A DNA stretch of 64,000 bases from DAOUAT01 sp964551735 (GCA_964551735.1 CAZKEF010000018.1:1-64000); one strand, 5' to 3'. Numbered from the stretch's first letter, positions 8,724 to 17,812 are shown. The notes: a model not told the origin generated them from the letters alone. Numbers and translations are program-made.

Positions 8724-9458
8724 ATGAACATCGAATATCATAAATGGTGGAGCCCCAGCCTGGGGCACGACATGGAGCTGAAGGTCTACGGCCACGCGGG
8801 CAAACCCATCGTGGTTTTTCCTACCCAGGCCGGCCGTTTCTATGAGTACGAGGACTTCGGTATGATCGAGGCCTGCCGGCCCTCCATTGATGGCGGCCGT
8901 GTCCAGGTGTTCACCGTGGACAGCATTGATGCCCAATCGTGGTGCAATTGGGGCGCGCACCCGGCCGACCGCGCCCGCCGGCACAACGACTACGATCGCT
9001 ACATCGTGGATGAAGTTGCACCGTTCATTCGCAACCGGGGTAACGGTCGCAGGTTCGTCTCCACGGGCTGCAGCATGGGCGGCTATCACTCGGCCAACTT
9101 CTTCTTCCGTCATCCCGATGTGTTTGACACCTTGATTTGCCTCAGCGGCCTGCTGGAGCTGCGGATGTTCATCGGCGACTACATGGACGACAACGTCTAC
9201 TTCAACACGCCGTTGGCCTTCTTGCCCAACATGACCGATCCCTGGTACCTGGAGCAGTATCGGCAGAGCAATATCATCGTGTGCGCCGGGCAAGGGCCGT
9301 GGGATGAGGACATGCTGGCTGAAGCCCGGCAACTCAAGGGCATTCTGGACGCCAAGGGCGTGCCGGCCTGGATTGATGTCTGGGGCCATGATGTCAGCCA
9401 CGACTGGCCTTGGTGGCGCCGGCAGATGCCCTATTTCCTGCATCATTTGGGGTTGTAG
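8724..9458 (+). CDS. Esterase D-like alpha/beta hydrolase
   Basis: This 244-residue cytosolic alpha/beta hydrolase of the putative esterase (EstD/FrsA-like) group has a nucleophile elbow, GCSMGGYHSANF, around residues 113-125 that supplies the catalytic Ser. A later Asp region (GQGPWDED) and the C-terminal WGHDVSHDW His complete a plausible triad. The N-terminal YHKWWSPSLGHDMELKVYG strand is typical of this group. There is no signal peptide. The start follows AAAGGACAGGAG. It is downstream of the ATP-grasp gene with a 34-nt gap and the same strand, suggesting a two-gene operon. Its substrate is unknown. Confidence 0.87.
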   Translation: MNIEYHKWWSPSLGHDMELKVYGHAGKPIVVFPTQAGRFYEYEDFGMIEACRPSIDGGRVQVFTVDSIDAQSWCNWGAHPADRARRHNDYDRYIVDEVAPFIRNRGNGRRFVSTGCSMGGYHSANFFFRHPDVFDTLICLSGLLELRMFIGDYMDDNVYFNTPLAFLPNMTDPWYLEQYRQSNIIVCAGQGPWDEDMLAEARQLKGILDAKGVPAWIDVWGHDVSHDWPWWRRQMPYFLHHLGL

Positions 9459-9464
9459 GTGGTT

Positions 9465-9494
9465 TTCGACATGCTACCCTGTTTGTGCTAATAT
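9465..9494 (+). promoter_or_regulatory. Possible promoter for the ParB-like/pyk operon
   Basis: TTCGAC (9465-9470) and TAATAT (9489-9494) are separated by 18 nt, directly after the esterase stop codon. The match is fair and the spacing slightly long. Confidence 0.4.
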
Positions 9495-9577
9495 GAACCA
9501 GGAGCGTGTAAGTGTTCGATGGCAGCGCAGCCACCTGGCAGGGTCGCGATATTAATGTGTGTGTCCCGGAGTTTTGT

Positions 9578-10579
9578 ATGGACGAAGAACGCGCGGGCAT
9601 GCCTTACTTGCCGGCAACGGCCGCCAGTAAACTTCACCGGCTGCAATCACGTGGGCTGATCCCATCATTGTTGCGGTTATTCAGCCAAAAACCTGACGAG
9701 ACGTTGCTCTCGTTTGACCAGGTACAGGAATTGCTGCGAGACCGCTACGAGATCGATCGTGGTACGCAAGCGATTCCGATCAGGCATATCGTGGGCAGTG
9801 TTGGGCGCTATCGGGATTTCGATCGCGCCTTCCTGCCCCTGAGCGGCGCCGATCAAGAGCGCTGGAAACGGCTAGATGTTGCGCTGAACGAGCTGCGCAA
9901 CCTGCCCCCCATTGATGTTTATAAGATCGGCGATGTGTACTTCGTGCGCGATGGCAACCATCGCGTGTCGGTGGCCAGAGCCAATGGCTTGACGGACATC
10001 GAAGCGCATGTCACTGAGATCGAATCGCGCGTACCGTTGACGCCCGATGTTGATGTGGACGCGCTGATCATCAAATCTGAGTACGCGCACTTCCTGGCTC
10101 AAACGCGCCTGGACGAGACACGGCCCGATCAGGAGATCGTGCTCACGGAACCGGGCCGCTATCGCATCCTGTTGGAGCACATCGAAGTTCATCGCTACTA
10201 TTTGGGCCTGCAATGGAACCGCGAGCCTGCGCTGGCTGAGGCTGCGGCCAGCTGGTACGATACTGTCTATCTACCGATCATTCAGGCTATTCAGGAGAGC
10301 GGAGGGCTGAAGGAGTTCCCCCAACGCACCGCGGCTGACCTCTACCTGTGGGTCGCGTATCATCGGGAGCGGTTGCGAGAGCGCTATGGGACCATGCCAG
10401 CCGATCGCGAGGTCGCTGCCGCCCTGGCCGAGCAGTTCAGCGATCGGCCTATCACCCGTCTTGCCAGAACGGTGGCGCGGGCGATCACGGCGGCAGTCAA
10501 GGCGGCCGCCGAGACCCCTGAGCCTCCGATCTCCGCCGAAAGTGTCGAAGTGAGTGATATCAGGCCATCAACCGGATAG
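9578..10579 (+). CDS. ParB/Srx-like protein, DUF4032-like
   Basis: This protein of about 333 residues has a segment matching the ParB/sulfiredoxin-like fold: LPPIDVYKIGDVYFVRDGNH followed by RVSVAR. The GNHR element is where ParB-like proteins bind phosphates or nucleotides. The C-terminal half resembles DUF4032-type proteins (WYDTVYLPIIQAIQESG, then RTAADLYLWVAYHRERLRE). There is no DNA-binding helix-turn-helix of true ParB type. The ATG at 9578 follows GGAG at 6 nt; an upstream GTG at 9512 with AGGAG is the alternative and would add 22 unconserved-looking residues. Pyruvate kinase begins 21 nt downstream, so the two are probably cotranscribed. The function is unknown. Confidence 0.75.
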   Translation: MDEERAGMPYLPATAASKLHRLQSRGLIPSLLRLFSQKPDETLLSFDQVQELLRDRYEIDRGTQAIPIRHIVGSVGRYRDFDRAFLPLSGADQERWKRLDVALNELRNLPPIDVYKIGDVYFVRDGNHRVSVARANGLTDIEAHVTEIESRVPLTPDVDVDALIIKSEYAHFLAQTRLDETRPDQEIVLTEPGRYRILLEHIEVHRYYLGLQWNREPALAEAAASWYDTVYLPIIQAIQESGGLKEFPQRTAADLYLWVAYHRERLRERYGTMPADREVAAALAEQFSDRPITRLARTVARAITAAVKAAAETPEPPISAESVEVSDIRPSTG

Positions 10580-10600
10580 CTTTCATCACAAGGAGACGCC

Positions 10601-12385
10601 ATGCACCCCCACCTTCTCCGAACCAAGATCGTCTGCACCATTGGCCCAACCAGTCGCGCCCCCGAAATGCTGACCAGGCTCATGCAGGCCGGGATGAACG
10701 TGGCACGGCTGAATTTCTCGCACGGCACAGCCGAATTCCACGCCGAGAACATTCAATGCATCCGGGAGACAGCCGCGGCGTTAGCGAAACCTGTTGCCAT
10801 CCTGGGCGACCTGCAGGGGCCGAAACTGCGAGTGGGTATCATGCAGGAGGATGGAATTCCCCTTACGGTCGGTGAACCGGTGGTGTTGACCACAGAATCG
10901 ATCACCGGCGTGCCGGGTCGGGTGCCGGTTCAATATGAGAAGCTGCCTGAGGTGGTGGAGGCGGGAGATCGCATCCTGATTGATGACGGTTTGTTGGACC
11001 TAGTGGTGACGGCGGTCAGTGGGAACGAGATCACAACTCGCGTCATCACCGGCGGCATTCTGTCCTCCAATAAAGGACTGAATCTACCGCGTGCTGCGCT
11101 CTCCATTCCGGCCATCACTGACAAGGATCGGGAAGACCTGCGCTTCGCCATCGAGCAGGGCATTGACTGGATCGCGCTCTCCTTCGTGCGCACGGCGCAA
11201 GAGGTGTGGGACCTGAAGCAGGCCATCCGCGAGCTGTCTGCGTTCGGCCATCAGACCCCGGTGGTCGCCAAGATCGAAAAGCCGGAGGCGATTGACAACA
11301 TAGATGAGATCATTGCAGCCGTGGACGGCATCATGGTCGCGCGCGGGGATCTAGGCATCGAGATCTCGCCTGAGGCCGTGCCTATGCTGCAGAAGATGAT
11401 CATTCAGAAGTGTAACGCCGCCGGCAAACCAGTTATCACCGCCACGCAGATGTTAGACTCGATGATCCGCAACCCGCGCCCCACGCGTGCCGAAGCCAGT
11501 GACGTCGCCAACGCCATCCTGGACGGCTCGGACGCGATCATGCTCTCCGGTGAGACCGCATCCGGCAAATATCCGTTGGAAGCGGTCCAGACCATGATGC
11601 GCATTGCCTGCGAGGTTGAGACTCAATCACTAGGCCGACGCGTCCAGCTTTCCCCCAATCGCACGGGGCGCACCTTCGCTGAGGCCGTGGCCCACGCCTC
11701 GGTGGAGACCGCTCTGGATCTGAGCGCGCGCGCGATCGTCACCCCCACGACCTCTGGCTCGACTGCGCGCATCATCTCGCGCTTCCGTCCCCCTTGTCCC
11801 ATCGTGGCTGTGACGCCCAACCCGTTCACCCAGCGCGAGTTAGTGTTGTTCTGGGGCGTTTATCCGTTGATGTCGCACCGCGGGGCCACCACCGACGAGG
11901 TGATTAACGATGCTGTCGAAGCTGCGCAGCGGGCTGACTACGTGGCCGAAGGGGATGTGGTGGTCGTTACCGGCGGCTCGGTGGAAGGGGGTGGCGGCAC
12001 CACCAATCTGATGAAGGTGCATCTGATCGAGTGTGTGCTGGGGCACGGGGAGGGGCTGGGCGACCGCAAGGTGATCGGCCGCGTCCGCCGGCTTGCCACA
12101 CCGGTTGACCCAGACACCCGCATCGAACAGGACGAGATCATTGTGGCGCCCACCACCGACCGAACGTTCTTGCCGATTCTCCACCGCGCGGCCGCGCTCA
12201 TCACGGCTGATGGCCGGCCCAGCGCGCACTGCCGTCTGGCCGCGTTGGAGATGGGGCTGCCCGCGATCATCGGGGTGAAAGAGGGCATCCAGCAGTTCAC
12301 CGACGGCCAGCACATCGTCATGGACACCAAGCGGGGCCTGATCTACGAACGGCCCCCGGCGCTGTGGCGGTCGTTGGAGGAGTAG
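10601..12385 (+). CDS. pyk: Pyruvate kinase with C-terminal PEP-utiliser phosphohistidine domain
   Basis: This enzyme of the last glycolytic step (PEP + ADP to pyruvate + ATP) is 594 residues long, about 115 more than the minimal form. The barrel motifs are clear: KIVCTIGPTSR, MNVARLNFSHG, VAKIEKPEAIDNIDEI, the Mg site MVARGDLGIEI and ATQMLDSMI. After the regulatory C domain, an extra segment (about residues 500-590) resembles the mobile His domain of PEP synthase and PPDK. Its DGRPSAHCRLAALEMGLPA keeps the phospho-acceptor His. Such fusions are known in Bacillus-type pyruvate kinases. The ATG at 10601 follows AAGGAG. It ends before a strong REP-like hairpin shared with the convergent phosphoesterase. 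Confidence 0.96.
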   Translation: MHPHLLRTKIVCTIGPTSRAPEMLTRLMQAGMNVARLNFSHGTAEFHAENIQCIRETAAALAKPVAILGDLQGPKLRVGIMQEDGIPLTVGEPVVLTTESITGVPGRVPVQYEKLPEVVEAGDRILIDDGLLDLVVTAVSGNEITTRVITGGILSSNKGLNLPRAALSIPAITDKDREDLRFAIEQGIDWIALSFVRTAQEVWDLKQAIRELSAFGHQTPVVAKIEKPEAIDNIDEIIAAVDGIMVARGDLGIEISPEAVPMLQKMIIQKCNAAGKPVITATQMLDSMIRNPRPTRAEASDVANAILDGSDAIMLSGETASGKYPLEAVQTMMRIACEVETQSLGRRVQLSPNRTGRTFAEAVAHASVETALDLSARAIVTPTTSGSTARIISRFRPPCPIVAVTPNPFTQRELVLFWGVYPLMSHRGATTDEVINDAVEAAQRADYVAEGDVVVVTGGSVEGGGGTTNLMKVHLIECVLGHGEGLGDRKVIGRVRRLATPVDPDTRIEQDEIIVAPTTDRTFLPILHRAAALITADGRPSAHCRLAALEMGLPAIIGVKEGIQQFTDGQHIVMDTKRGLIYERPPALWRSLEE

Positions 12386-12397
12386 TCACTGGCGCTG

Positions 12398-12472
12398 CCG
12401 GAATCGAGGCTTTAGCCGGTCTCCCACATCGGGGCGCGTCCCGCCTATAACCGGCTGAAGCCTCGACTCCGG
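12398..12472. repeat. REP-like palindrome, copy 1
   Basis: The left arm (12398-12420, core GAGGCTTTAGCCGGT) and right arm (12450-12472, core ACCGGCTGAAGCCTC) are complementary except for about two positions, with a 29-nt loop. It separates the convergent pyk and phosphoesterase genes and could end transcription in both directions. The same arms recur at 17793-17812 (one half) and 21062-21122 (complete). Confidence 0.85.
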
Positions 12473-12503
12473 ATGGTCATGGCCAGCCATCTCGGCGTGA
12501 ATA

Positions 12504-13493
12504 TTACCCGATCGCGGGGATCAACCGGATCAGCGCGGCCTGGGGTGGCACGCCCAACCGCAGCGGGATGCTTTCGCCGATCCCCCGGCTGACGAACATC
12601 TGCGAGGGCCCCTGCTTGAACCAACCTGCCGCCTGCCGTCGCGAAAGATGTGTGCCCTGGGTGTGCGCGACGCCCAGGCCCGGCAGCCGCACCTGTCCGC
12701 CGTGTGTGTGACCCGCCACCACCAGATCGGCGCGCGTGACCAGTGGCTCCAGCCAGATGTCGGGGTTGTGGGCCAACAGCACCAGCGCCGGAGCCGCGGG
12801 CACACCGGCCAGCGCAGCAGCCAGGTCGGGCCGGCCCTCCACCAGATCATCCACGCCCGCGAACCACAGGTCGGCCCCGCCGCCCTGCACGCGCACCGCC
12901 CGGTTCACCAGCGGCACGACCCCGCGGGCGGCCAGCTCGGCCAGCATGGCCGGCACATCATTGAAGCCGACCGGCAGCCGCACGAGCTGGTTGGTGGTCA
13001 CCTTCTTGACGAAGCCGGCGATCTGGCGGCCGGCATCCACCAACTCGGCCAGGCCGGGGCGGGTCTTCTCGCCGCTGGCGCGCCACGTATGGCCGAACAC
13101 GCCCCACACCGAATACTCGGCGTAGTCGTGGTTGCCCGGCACGTAGAAGGCGGCCAATCGAGGCTGGAGCGCCTCCACCAGGCGCAGCGCGACGGCAAAC
13201 CCCGCGCGGTCGTGGATCAGGTCGCCGGTGAGCAGGAGAACGTCGTAGGTTTCTCCGGCCAGCAACTGGCGTAGGCGGGCGATTTTGCTGGCCTGCACCG
13301 CGCCACCGGCCCGGAAATGGAAGTCCGACAGGTGCAGCAGCGTCAGCCCATCGGCCGGCAGGCCGGGGCGCTTAAGCGGTACGAGGTAGCGCGTCAGCGC
13401 CACCCGCTGCCGTTCGTAGCGGTTGGCGTACAACGCCAGCAGCGCGGCGGCCGTCCCGGCGCTTACCAGGCCAGCGAAGATTCTCCGGCTCAT
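12504..13493 (-). CDS. Membrane-anchored metallophosphoesterase
   Basis: This 329-residue calcineurin-like phosphoesterase has one N-terminal hydrophobic anchor (residues 5-22). All metal-binding motifs are present in order: HLSDFHF (D-x-H), LLTGDLIHD (GD), YVPGNHDYAEY (GNHD), the LLAHNPD His and AGHTHGGQ. The layout matches the YaeI/UDP-diacylglucosamine-hydrolase-like branch of Mn/Zn hydrolases, in which some members act on lipid substrates. The actual substrate here is unknown. The ATG at 13493 follows a GGAGAACG-type site. It stands alone, convergent with pyk. Confidence 0.9.
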   Translation of the reverse strand: MSRRIFAGLVSAGTAAALLALYANRYERQRVALTRYLVPLKRPGLPADGLTLLHLSDFHFRAGGAVQASKIARLRQLLAGETYDVLLLTGDLIHDRAGFAVALRLVEALQPRLAAFYVPGNHDYAEYSVWGVFGHTWRASGEKTRPGLAELVDAGRQIAGFVKKVTTNQLVRLPVGFNDVPAMLAELAARGVVPLVNRAVRVQGGGADLWFAGVDDLVEGRPDLAAALAGVPAAPALVLLAHNPDIWLEPLVTRADLVVAGHTHGGQVRLPGLGVAHTQGTHLSRRQAAGWFKQGPSQMFVSRGIGESIPLRLGVPPQAALIRLIPAIG

Positions 13494-13701
13494 TACGTTC
13501 TCCTACCTTGTATGAGGCAACATGCGTCGCCATGAAACAAACAGCTTGAATCAGCCGATATTGTACCATAACAGTGCTCCGCGATCTCCAAAGCCGTCCT
13601 GTGCCAAGCACTGACGAACGTTGGGGTGGACGTCGTAGCTTGCTGCGTTGCGGCATCCCATTCTCCGGTGGCGCATTAATGCGCTGCTGCGTAAAGGATG
13701 G

Positions 13702-13707
13702 TATAAT
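13702..13707 (+). promoter_or_regulatory. -10 element upstream of the Mo-hydroxylase operon
   Basis: A perfect TATAAT lies 62 nt before the FAD-subunit start. No convincing -35 lies at 16-18 nt; TTAATG is nearest but 20 nt away. Confidence 0.5.
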
Positions 13708-13769
13708 CCTGCACGAATGGCGGGGACGATGATGCCCCGCCCATAAGCTATGCGAGGGGAGGATACACA

Positions 13770-14651
13770 ATGCCTATCGGCCAAAAACCACTGAACCTAC
13801 GCGAATATCACAGGCCCACCAAGGATGAGGGCCTGGAACGGGTCCTGGCGCTGCTGGCGCGTCCGGACATTCGCACGAGGGTGCTGGGCAGCGGTGATAC
13901 ACTGCTCAGCTCGGGCGACCTCAGCGTTGAAGCTGTGGTTGACTTACAAGCGTTGGGGTTGGATGCGCTGGAGACCGGAGTGGATGCTGCGACGTTACGA
14001 GCCGGCGCCATGGTCACCCGCGCGGCGCTGGCCCAGGTTGGTGACGCCACTCCGGGGCCGTTGCACATCATCGCTGCGGCCGCGCGGCGTTGGGGTGGTA
14101 ACGTCCAACGCAACCGCGCCACGGTCGGCGGCGCCATCGCGACTGCGGCGGACAATGATCCGCTGCTCGTGGCGCTTCTAGCCTGCGATGCGGCCGTTCT
14201 GCTTGAAACCCAAAGCGGCTCTCAAGCGCTGCCTCTCTCTGAATTCCTCGCCAAACGGGCCGAAATCCTGGCCCGACCCGCAGTGATCACCGGCGTGAAC
14301 GTGCCGCGGCCGCCTGACGGGGCGACCGGCTACGCGCTGGCCGACGTGGCGCGCACCCCCGCGGACGCGCCCATTGTGGTCGCGGCGGCGGCACTGGCGT
14401 GGGCAGAGGGCCGCTGCACCCATGCGCGGGTGGCGTTGGGCGGCGCCGCGGATCAGCCGGTGCGCCTGCCCGCGGTCGAAGCGATGTTAGAAGGTCAGGC
14501 GCTTGCCGTTGAGCTGATCGCGGCCGCGGGGACGCGCACCAGCGAAAGTGTGCAGCCGGCTGGCGACTTCCGCGGCAGCAGCGAGTACCGCGCGGCGATG
14601 GCCGGTGTGTTGGCGGCGCGGGCGCTGCGGCAGGCGTGGCAGGCAGCGTAG
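13770..14651 (+). CDS. FAD-binding subunit of a xanthine dehydrogenase-family enzyme
   Basis: This 293-residue middle (CoxM/XdhB-like) subunit carries FAD between the iron-sulfur and molybdenum parts of a molybdenum hydroxylase. The FAD pyrophosphate loop is RVLGSGDTLL (about residues 37-46). The second FAD motif is RRWGGNVQRNRATVGGAIAT (about residues 108-127), then the adenine-side ADND. The C-terminal CODH-flavoprotein domain is present but short. The start at 13770 follows GGGAGGAT. The fused iron-sulfur/molybdenum subunit begins 13 nt downstream. The substrate is unknown; a purine, aldehyde or CO-type oxidation cannot be decided from this subunit. Confidence 0.9.
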   Translation: MPIGQKPLNLREYHRPTKDEGLERVLALLARPDIRTRVLGSGDTLLSSGDLSVEAVVDLQALGLDALETGVDAATLRAGAMVTRAALAQVGDATPGPLHIIAAAARRWGGNVQRNRATVGGAIATAADNDPLLVALLACDAAVLLETQSGSQALPLSEFLAKRAEILARPAVITGVNVPRPPDGATGYALADVARTPADAPIVVAAAALAWAEGRCTHARVALGGAADQPVRLPAVEAMLEGQALAVELIAAAGTRTSESVQPAGDFRGSSEYRAAMAGVLAARALRQAWQAA

Positions 14652-14664
14652 AAGGAGTGCAACG

Positions 14665-17600
14665 ATGCAACTAGACTTCATCCTCAACAATAAGCCCCAA
14701 ACCTGGGACGTGGCCCCTAACGAAACGCTGCTGGAAGCTCTGCGCCGGCACGCGGTCTTCAGCGTCAAGCACGGCTGTGAGACCGGCGAGTGCGGCGCCT
14801 GCACCGTGCAGTTGGACGGCGTCCCTGTCACCTCCTGCACCATGCTGGCAACCCAGGCCGCTGGTCACGCGGTGGTGACCACAGAGGCCCTGGGCGAGCA
14901 TCCAGAACAAGGCTGGAAGCACACTGACGGGCTCCATCCGCTGCAGCAGGCGTTCATCGAGGCCGGCGCCATCCAGTGCGGCTACTGCACTCCGGCGCAA
15001 CTGCTGGCCGCGGAGGCGCTGCTGCAGAGCAACCCCCGTCCTACCGAGGCCGAGGTGCGCGAGGCGTTGTCGGGTGTGCTGTGCCGCTGCTCCGGTTACG
15101 TCAAGCCGGTGGAGGCGGTGCTGCGCGCGGCCGCCCAGATGCGCGGGGAGACGCCGCCGCCGTTGCCGGGCCGCCTCGATCCGCCGATTAACGTGATGGA
15201 ACTGCCGCCGGCCCCGCCCGAGGCCGAGCCGCCGGTCGAGCCATCTTCCGTCGTTGGTCCCTCGTCCTTCGTCAGTCCCGAAACCCAGACCCAGGTCAAG
15301 CTGCCGACGCTGGTGGTGGCCGCGCCGGAGACCCGGCACGTGGGCGTCTCCGAGCCCAAGGTGGACGCGGTGAAGCTGGCCCAGGGCAAGCCCGCGTTCG
15401 TGGCCGACGTCGAGATGCGCGGGATGCTGGTCGGCAAGATCCTGCATAGCCCCATCGCGCACGGCTACATCAAGCACATTGACGTCAGCAAGGCGCGGGC
15501 GCTGCCCGGCGTCCATGCGGTGCTTACCTACAAAGATGTGCCGCGCGTCGTCTTCTCCACCGCGGGCCAATCGCACCCCATCCCCAGCCCGCTCGATTTC
15601 GTCAGCCTGGACCGCAAGATGCGCTTCGTGGGCGACCGGGTGGCCGCGGTGGCCGCCGAGACCGAGGAGATCGCACAGCGCGCCCTGAACCTGATCGAAG
15701 TCGAGTTCGAGGAGCTTCCCGCCGTGCTTGACCCGCGCGACGCCATGAAGCCGGGCGCGCCGATCATCCACGACGAGCCGGATTATGTGCCCTTCGCCGA
15801 GTGTGACCCCAGCCGCAACCTGGCAACCGAGATCCACATGGAGCTGGGCAACGTGGATGAGGCGATGAAGACGGCCGACTACGTGTTCGAGGGCGAATAC
15901 GAAGTCCCGCGGGTGCAGCAGACGCCCATCGAACCGTTCGTCTGCATCACCTACTGGGACGAGGATGACCGGCTGGTGTTCCGCACCAGCACGCAGGTGC
16001 CGTTCCACGCCCGGCGCATCCTAGCCCCGGTGCTGGGCCTGCCCATCAAGCGCATCCGCGTCATCAAGCCGCGGGTCGGCGGCGGGTTCGGCAACAAGCA
16101 AGAGGTGATGATCGAGGATATCTGCGGCCACCTGACCATCGCCACGAAGCGGCCGGTCAAGCTGGAGTACACCCGCGAAGAACAGTTCATGGCCAGCACC
16201 TCGCGGCACCCGATGATCGTCACCATGCGCACCGGCGTGATGAAGGACGGCCGGATGGTGGCCAATGAAATGCGCACCCTCTCCGACACCGGCGCGTTCG
16301 GCAACCATGCGCTGACCGTCAACGGCAACACCGGCCACAAGGCCATGTCCCTCTACCCGGCCAACAAGGGGCCGGACGGCCAGTCGCACATCCGCTTCGT
16401 GGCCGACGTGGTCTACACCAACAAGCCGACCTCCGGCGCCTATCGCGGCTACGGCGTGCCCCAGGGCTTCTTCCCGCTGGAAAGCCACATGGAGCGCATC
16501 GCCAAGACCCTGGGCCTCGATCCCCTGCAGTTCCGGCTGATGAACGTGCTGCAGGCCGGCGAAGAGCACCCGATGTCCAAGGTGTTCAGCGAAGGCCGCG
16601 AGGCAAAAGGCGAGATGATCCTCACGAACGCGATCAACGAGTGCGCGCGGTTAGGGGCGGAGCTCATCGAGTGGGAGAAAGGGAGCAGGGGAGAAAGGGA
16701 GCAGGGGAGAAACGATTCCCCCTTGCTCCCCCGCTCCCCCACCCCCCTGCTCCGGGGTAAGGGTGTCGCTCTCGTCATGCAGGGCACGGCGATCCCCAAC
16801 CTGGACATGGGCGCAGCCAGCATCAAGATGAACGACGACGGCAGCTTCAACCTGCTGATCGGCGCCACGGATCTCGGCACCGGCTCCGACACGGTGCTGA
16901 CGCAGATGGCCGCCGAGATCCTGGGCTGCCCGCCGGAGGACTTCATCACCTACTCGTCCGACACCGATTTTACCCCCTTCGACGTCGGCGCGTATGCCTC
17001 CAGCACCACCTACATCTCCGGCGCGGCCGTGGTGGACGCGGCCCAGAAGGTGGCCGAGCAGATCAAGGCGGTGGCCGCCGTGCTGCTGGACGCGCCGGCC
17101 GACGAGATCATGCTGGCCGAGCGCCAGGCCTGGGCACCCGATGGCCGCAGCGTGACCCTGGCTGAGGTGGCGCTCTACAGCCTCCACCGCAGCAACCAGC
17201 ACCAGATCATGGCCGTGGGCTCCTACGTCAGCCCCGCCAGCCCGCCGCCCTTCGCGGCCCAGTTCGCCGATGTCAGCGTGGACACCGCGACCGGCCAGGT
17301 GACGGTGAACAAGCTGGTGATGGTGCTCGACTGCGGCATGATCGTGAACCCGGCCGCGGCCGTGACACAGATCGAAGGCGGCATGACCCAGGCGTTGGGC
17401 TACGCCGTGTGCGAGGAGATGCTGTTCGATGAGGCGGGCCGGCTGGTCAACCCCCGCTTCGGCGACTACCGTATCTTCGCCGCCGACGAGATGCCGGAGC
17501 TGGTCGTCCGCTTCGTGCAGACCTACGAGCCGACGCACCCGTTCGGCGTCAAAGCCGTGGCCGAGATCCCGCTGGATGGCGTAGGCCCGGCCGTGGCGAA

Positions 17601-17685
17601 CGCCGTCTACAACGCCACCGGCGTGCAGATCCCGGTCATCCCGCTGACGCCGGAACGCGTCTGGCGCGCGTTGAACACCAAGTAA
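14665..17685 (+). CDS. Fused 2Fe-2S and molybdopterin subunits, xanthine dehydrogenase family
   Basis: At 1,006 residues this joins two normally separate subunits. Residues 1-155 hold both [2Fe-2S] clusters: CETGECGACTV with a later Cys for the plant-type cluster, and CGYCTPAQ then CRCSGYVKP for the second. A Pro-rich linker (about 175-215) leads to the molybdenum domain with VGGGFGNKQE, GAYRGYG and a conserved catalytic Glu in GVKAVAEIPLDGVGPAV. The ATG at 14665 follows AAGGAG; an earlier in-frame ATG at 14548 lies inside the FAD-subunit gene. A Ser/Arg/Pro-rich stretch at about residues 669-697 comes from an octameric repeat array and looks like a late insertion that kept the frame. Electrons should flow Mo to Fe-S to FAD. 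Confidence 0.92.
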   Translation: MQLDFILNNKPQTWDVAPNETLLEALRRHAVFSVKHGCETGECGACTVQLDGVPVTSCTMLATQAAGHAVVTTEALGEHPEQGWKHTDGLHPLQQAFIEAGAIQCGYCTPAQLLAAEALLQSNPRPTEAEVREALSGVLCRCSGYVKPVEAVLRAAAQMRGETPPPLPGRLDPPINVMELPPAPPEAEPPVEPSSVVGPSSFVSPETQTQVKLPTLVVAAPETRHVGVSEPKVDAVKLAQGKPAFVADVEMRGMLVGKILHSPIAHGYIKHIDVSKARALPGVHAVLTYKDVPRVVFSTAGQSHPIPSPLDFVSLDRKMRFVGDRVAAVAAETEEIAQRALNLIEVEFEELPAVLDPRDAMKPGAPIIHDEPDYVPFAECDPSRNLATEIHMELGNVDEAMKTADYVFEGEYEVPRVQQTPIEPFVCITYWDEDDRLVFRTSTQVPFHARRILAPVLGLPIKRIRVIKPRVGGGFGNKQEVMIEDICGHLTIATKRPVKLEYTREEQFMASTSRHPMIVTMRTGVMKDGRMVANEMRTLSDTGAFGNHALTVNGNTGHKAMSLYPANKGPDGQSHIRFVADVVYTNKPTSGAYRGYGVPQGFFPLESHMERIAKTLGLDPLQFRLMNVLQAGEEHPMSKVFSEGREAKGEMILTNAINECARLGAELIEWEKGSRGEREQGRNDSPLLPRSPTPLLRGKGVALVMQGTAIPNLDMGAASIKMNDDGSFNLLIGATDLGTGSDTVLTQMAAEILGCPPEDFITYSSDTDFTPFDVGAYASSTTYISGAAVVDAAQKVAEQIKAVAAVLLDAPADEIMLAERQAWAPDGRSVTLAEVALYSLHRSNQHQIMAVGSYVSPASPPPFAAQFADVSVDTATGQVTVNKLVMVLDCGMIVNPAAAVTQIEGGMTQALGYAVCEEMLFDEAGRLVNPRFGDYRIFAADEMPELVVRFVQTYEPTHPFGVKAVAEIPLDGVGPAVANAVYNATGVQIPVIPLTPERVWRALNTK
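16669..16753. repeat. Octameric repeat array inside a coding gene
   Basis: Six 8-nt units with consensus GMARGGGA (for example GAAAGGGA, GCAGGGGA) are followed by about four units of complementary type (GCTCCCCC, ACCCCCCT). The two halves can fold back on each other. The array is read in frame in the molybdenum-subunit gene and encodes a charged then Pro-rich stretch not expected in the family. Confidence 0.8.
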
Positions 17686-17712
17686 CGCAATCCTCTGGAT
17701 TGCGCTTGAAAC

Positions 17713-17812
17713 GGAGTCGAGCCTCACCTGCACTTCCACCTACGCCGCGGCGCAGGTGGAAGTGCAGGCGGTTTGACGCTTGGGGAGTCCATCCGGCTGA
17801 AGCCTCGATTCC
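17713..17812. repeat. Intergenic hairpin plus REP half-element (17686-17993 gap)
   Basis: The gap of about 308 bp before msrP holds a perfect 15-bp inverted repeat, CCTGCACTTCCACCT (17727-17741) with its complement (17754-17768), around a 12-nt loop. A half copy of the REP element (17793-17812, CCGGCTGAAGCCTCGATTCC) lies to the right and a decayed partner, GGAGTCGAGCCT, lies at 17713-17724. The hairpin may have inserted into an older REP copy and may terminate the Mo-hydroxylase transcript. No gene was found here. Confidence 0.75.

Noticed and set aside
14548..14664. Longer N-terminus for the fused Mo-hydroxylase subunit
   Set aside because: It would overlap the FAD-subunit gene and add residues unlike the 2Fe-2S domain; AAGGAG precedes the ATG at 14665.
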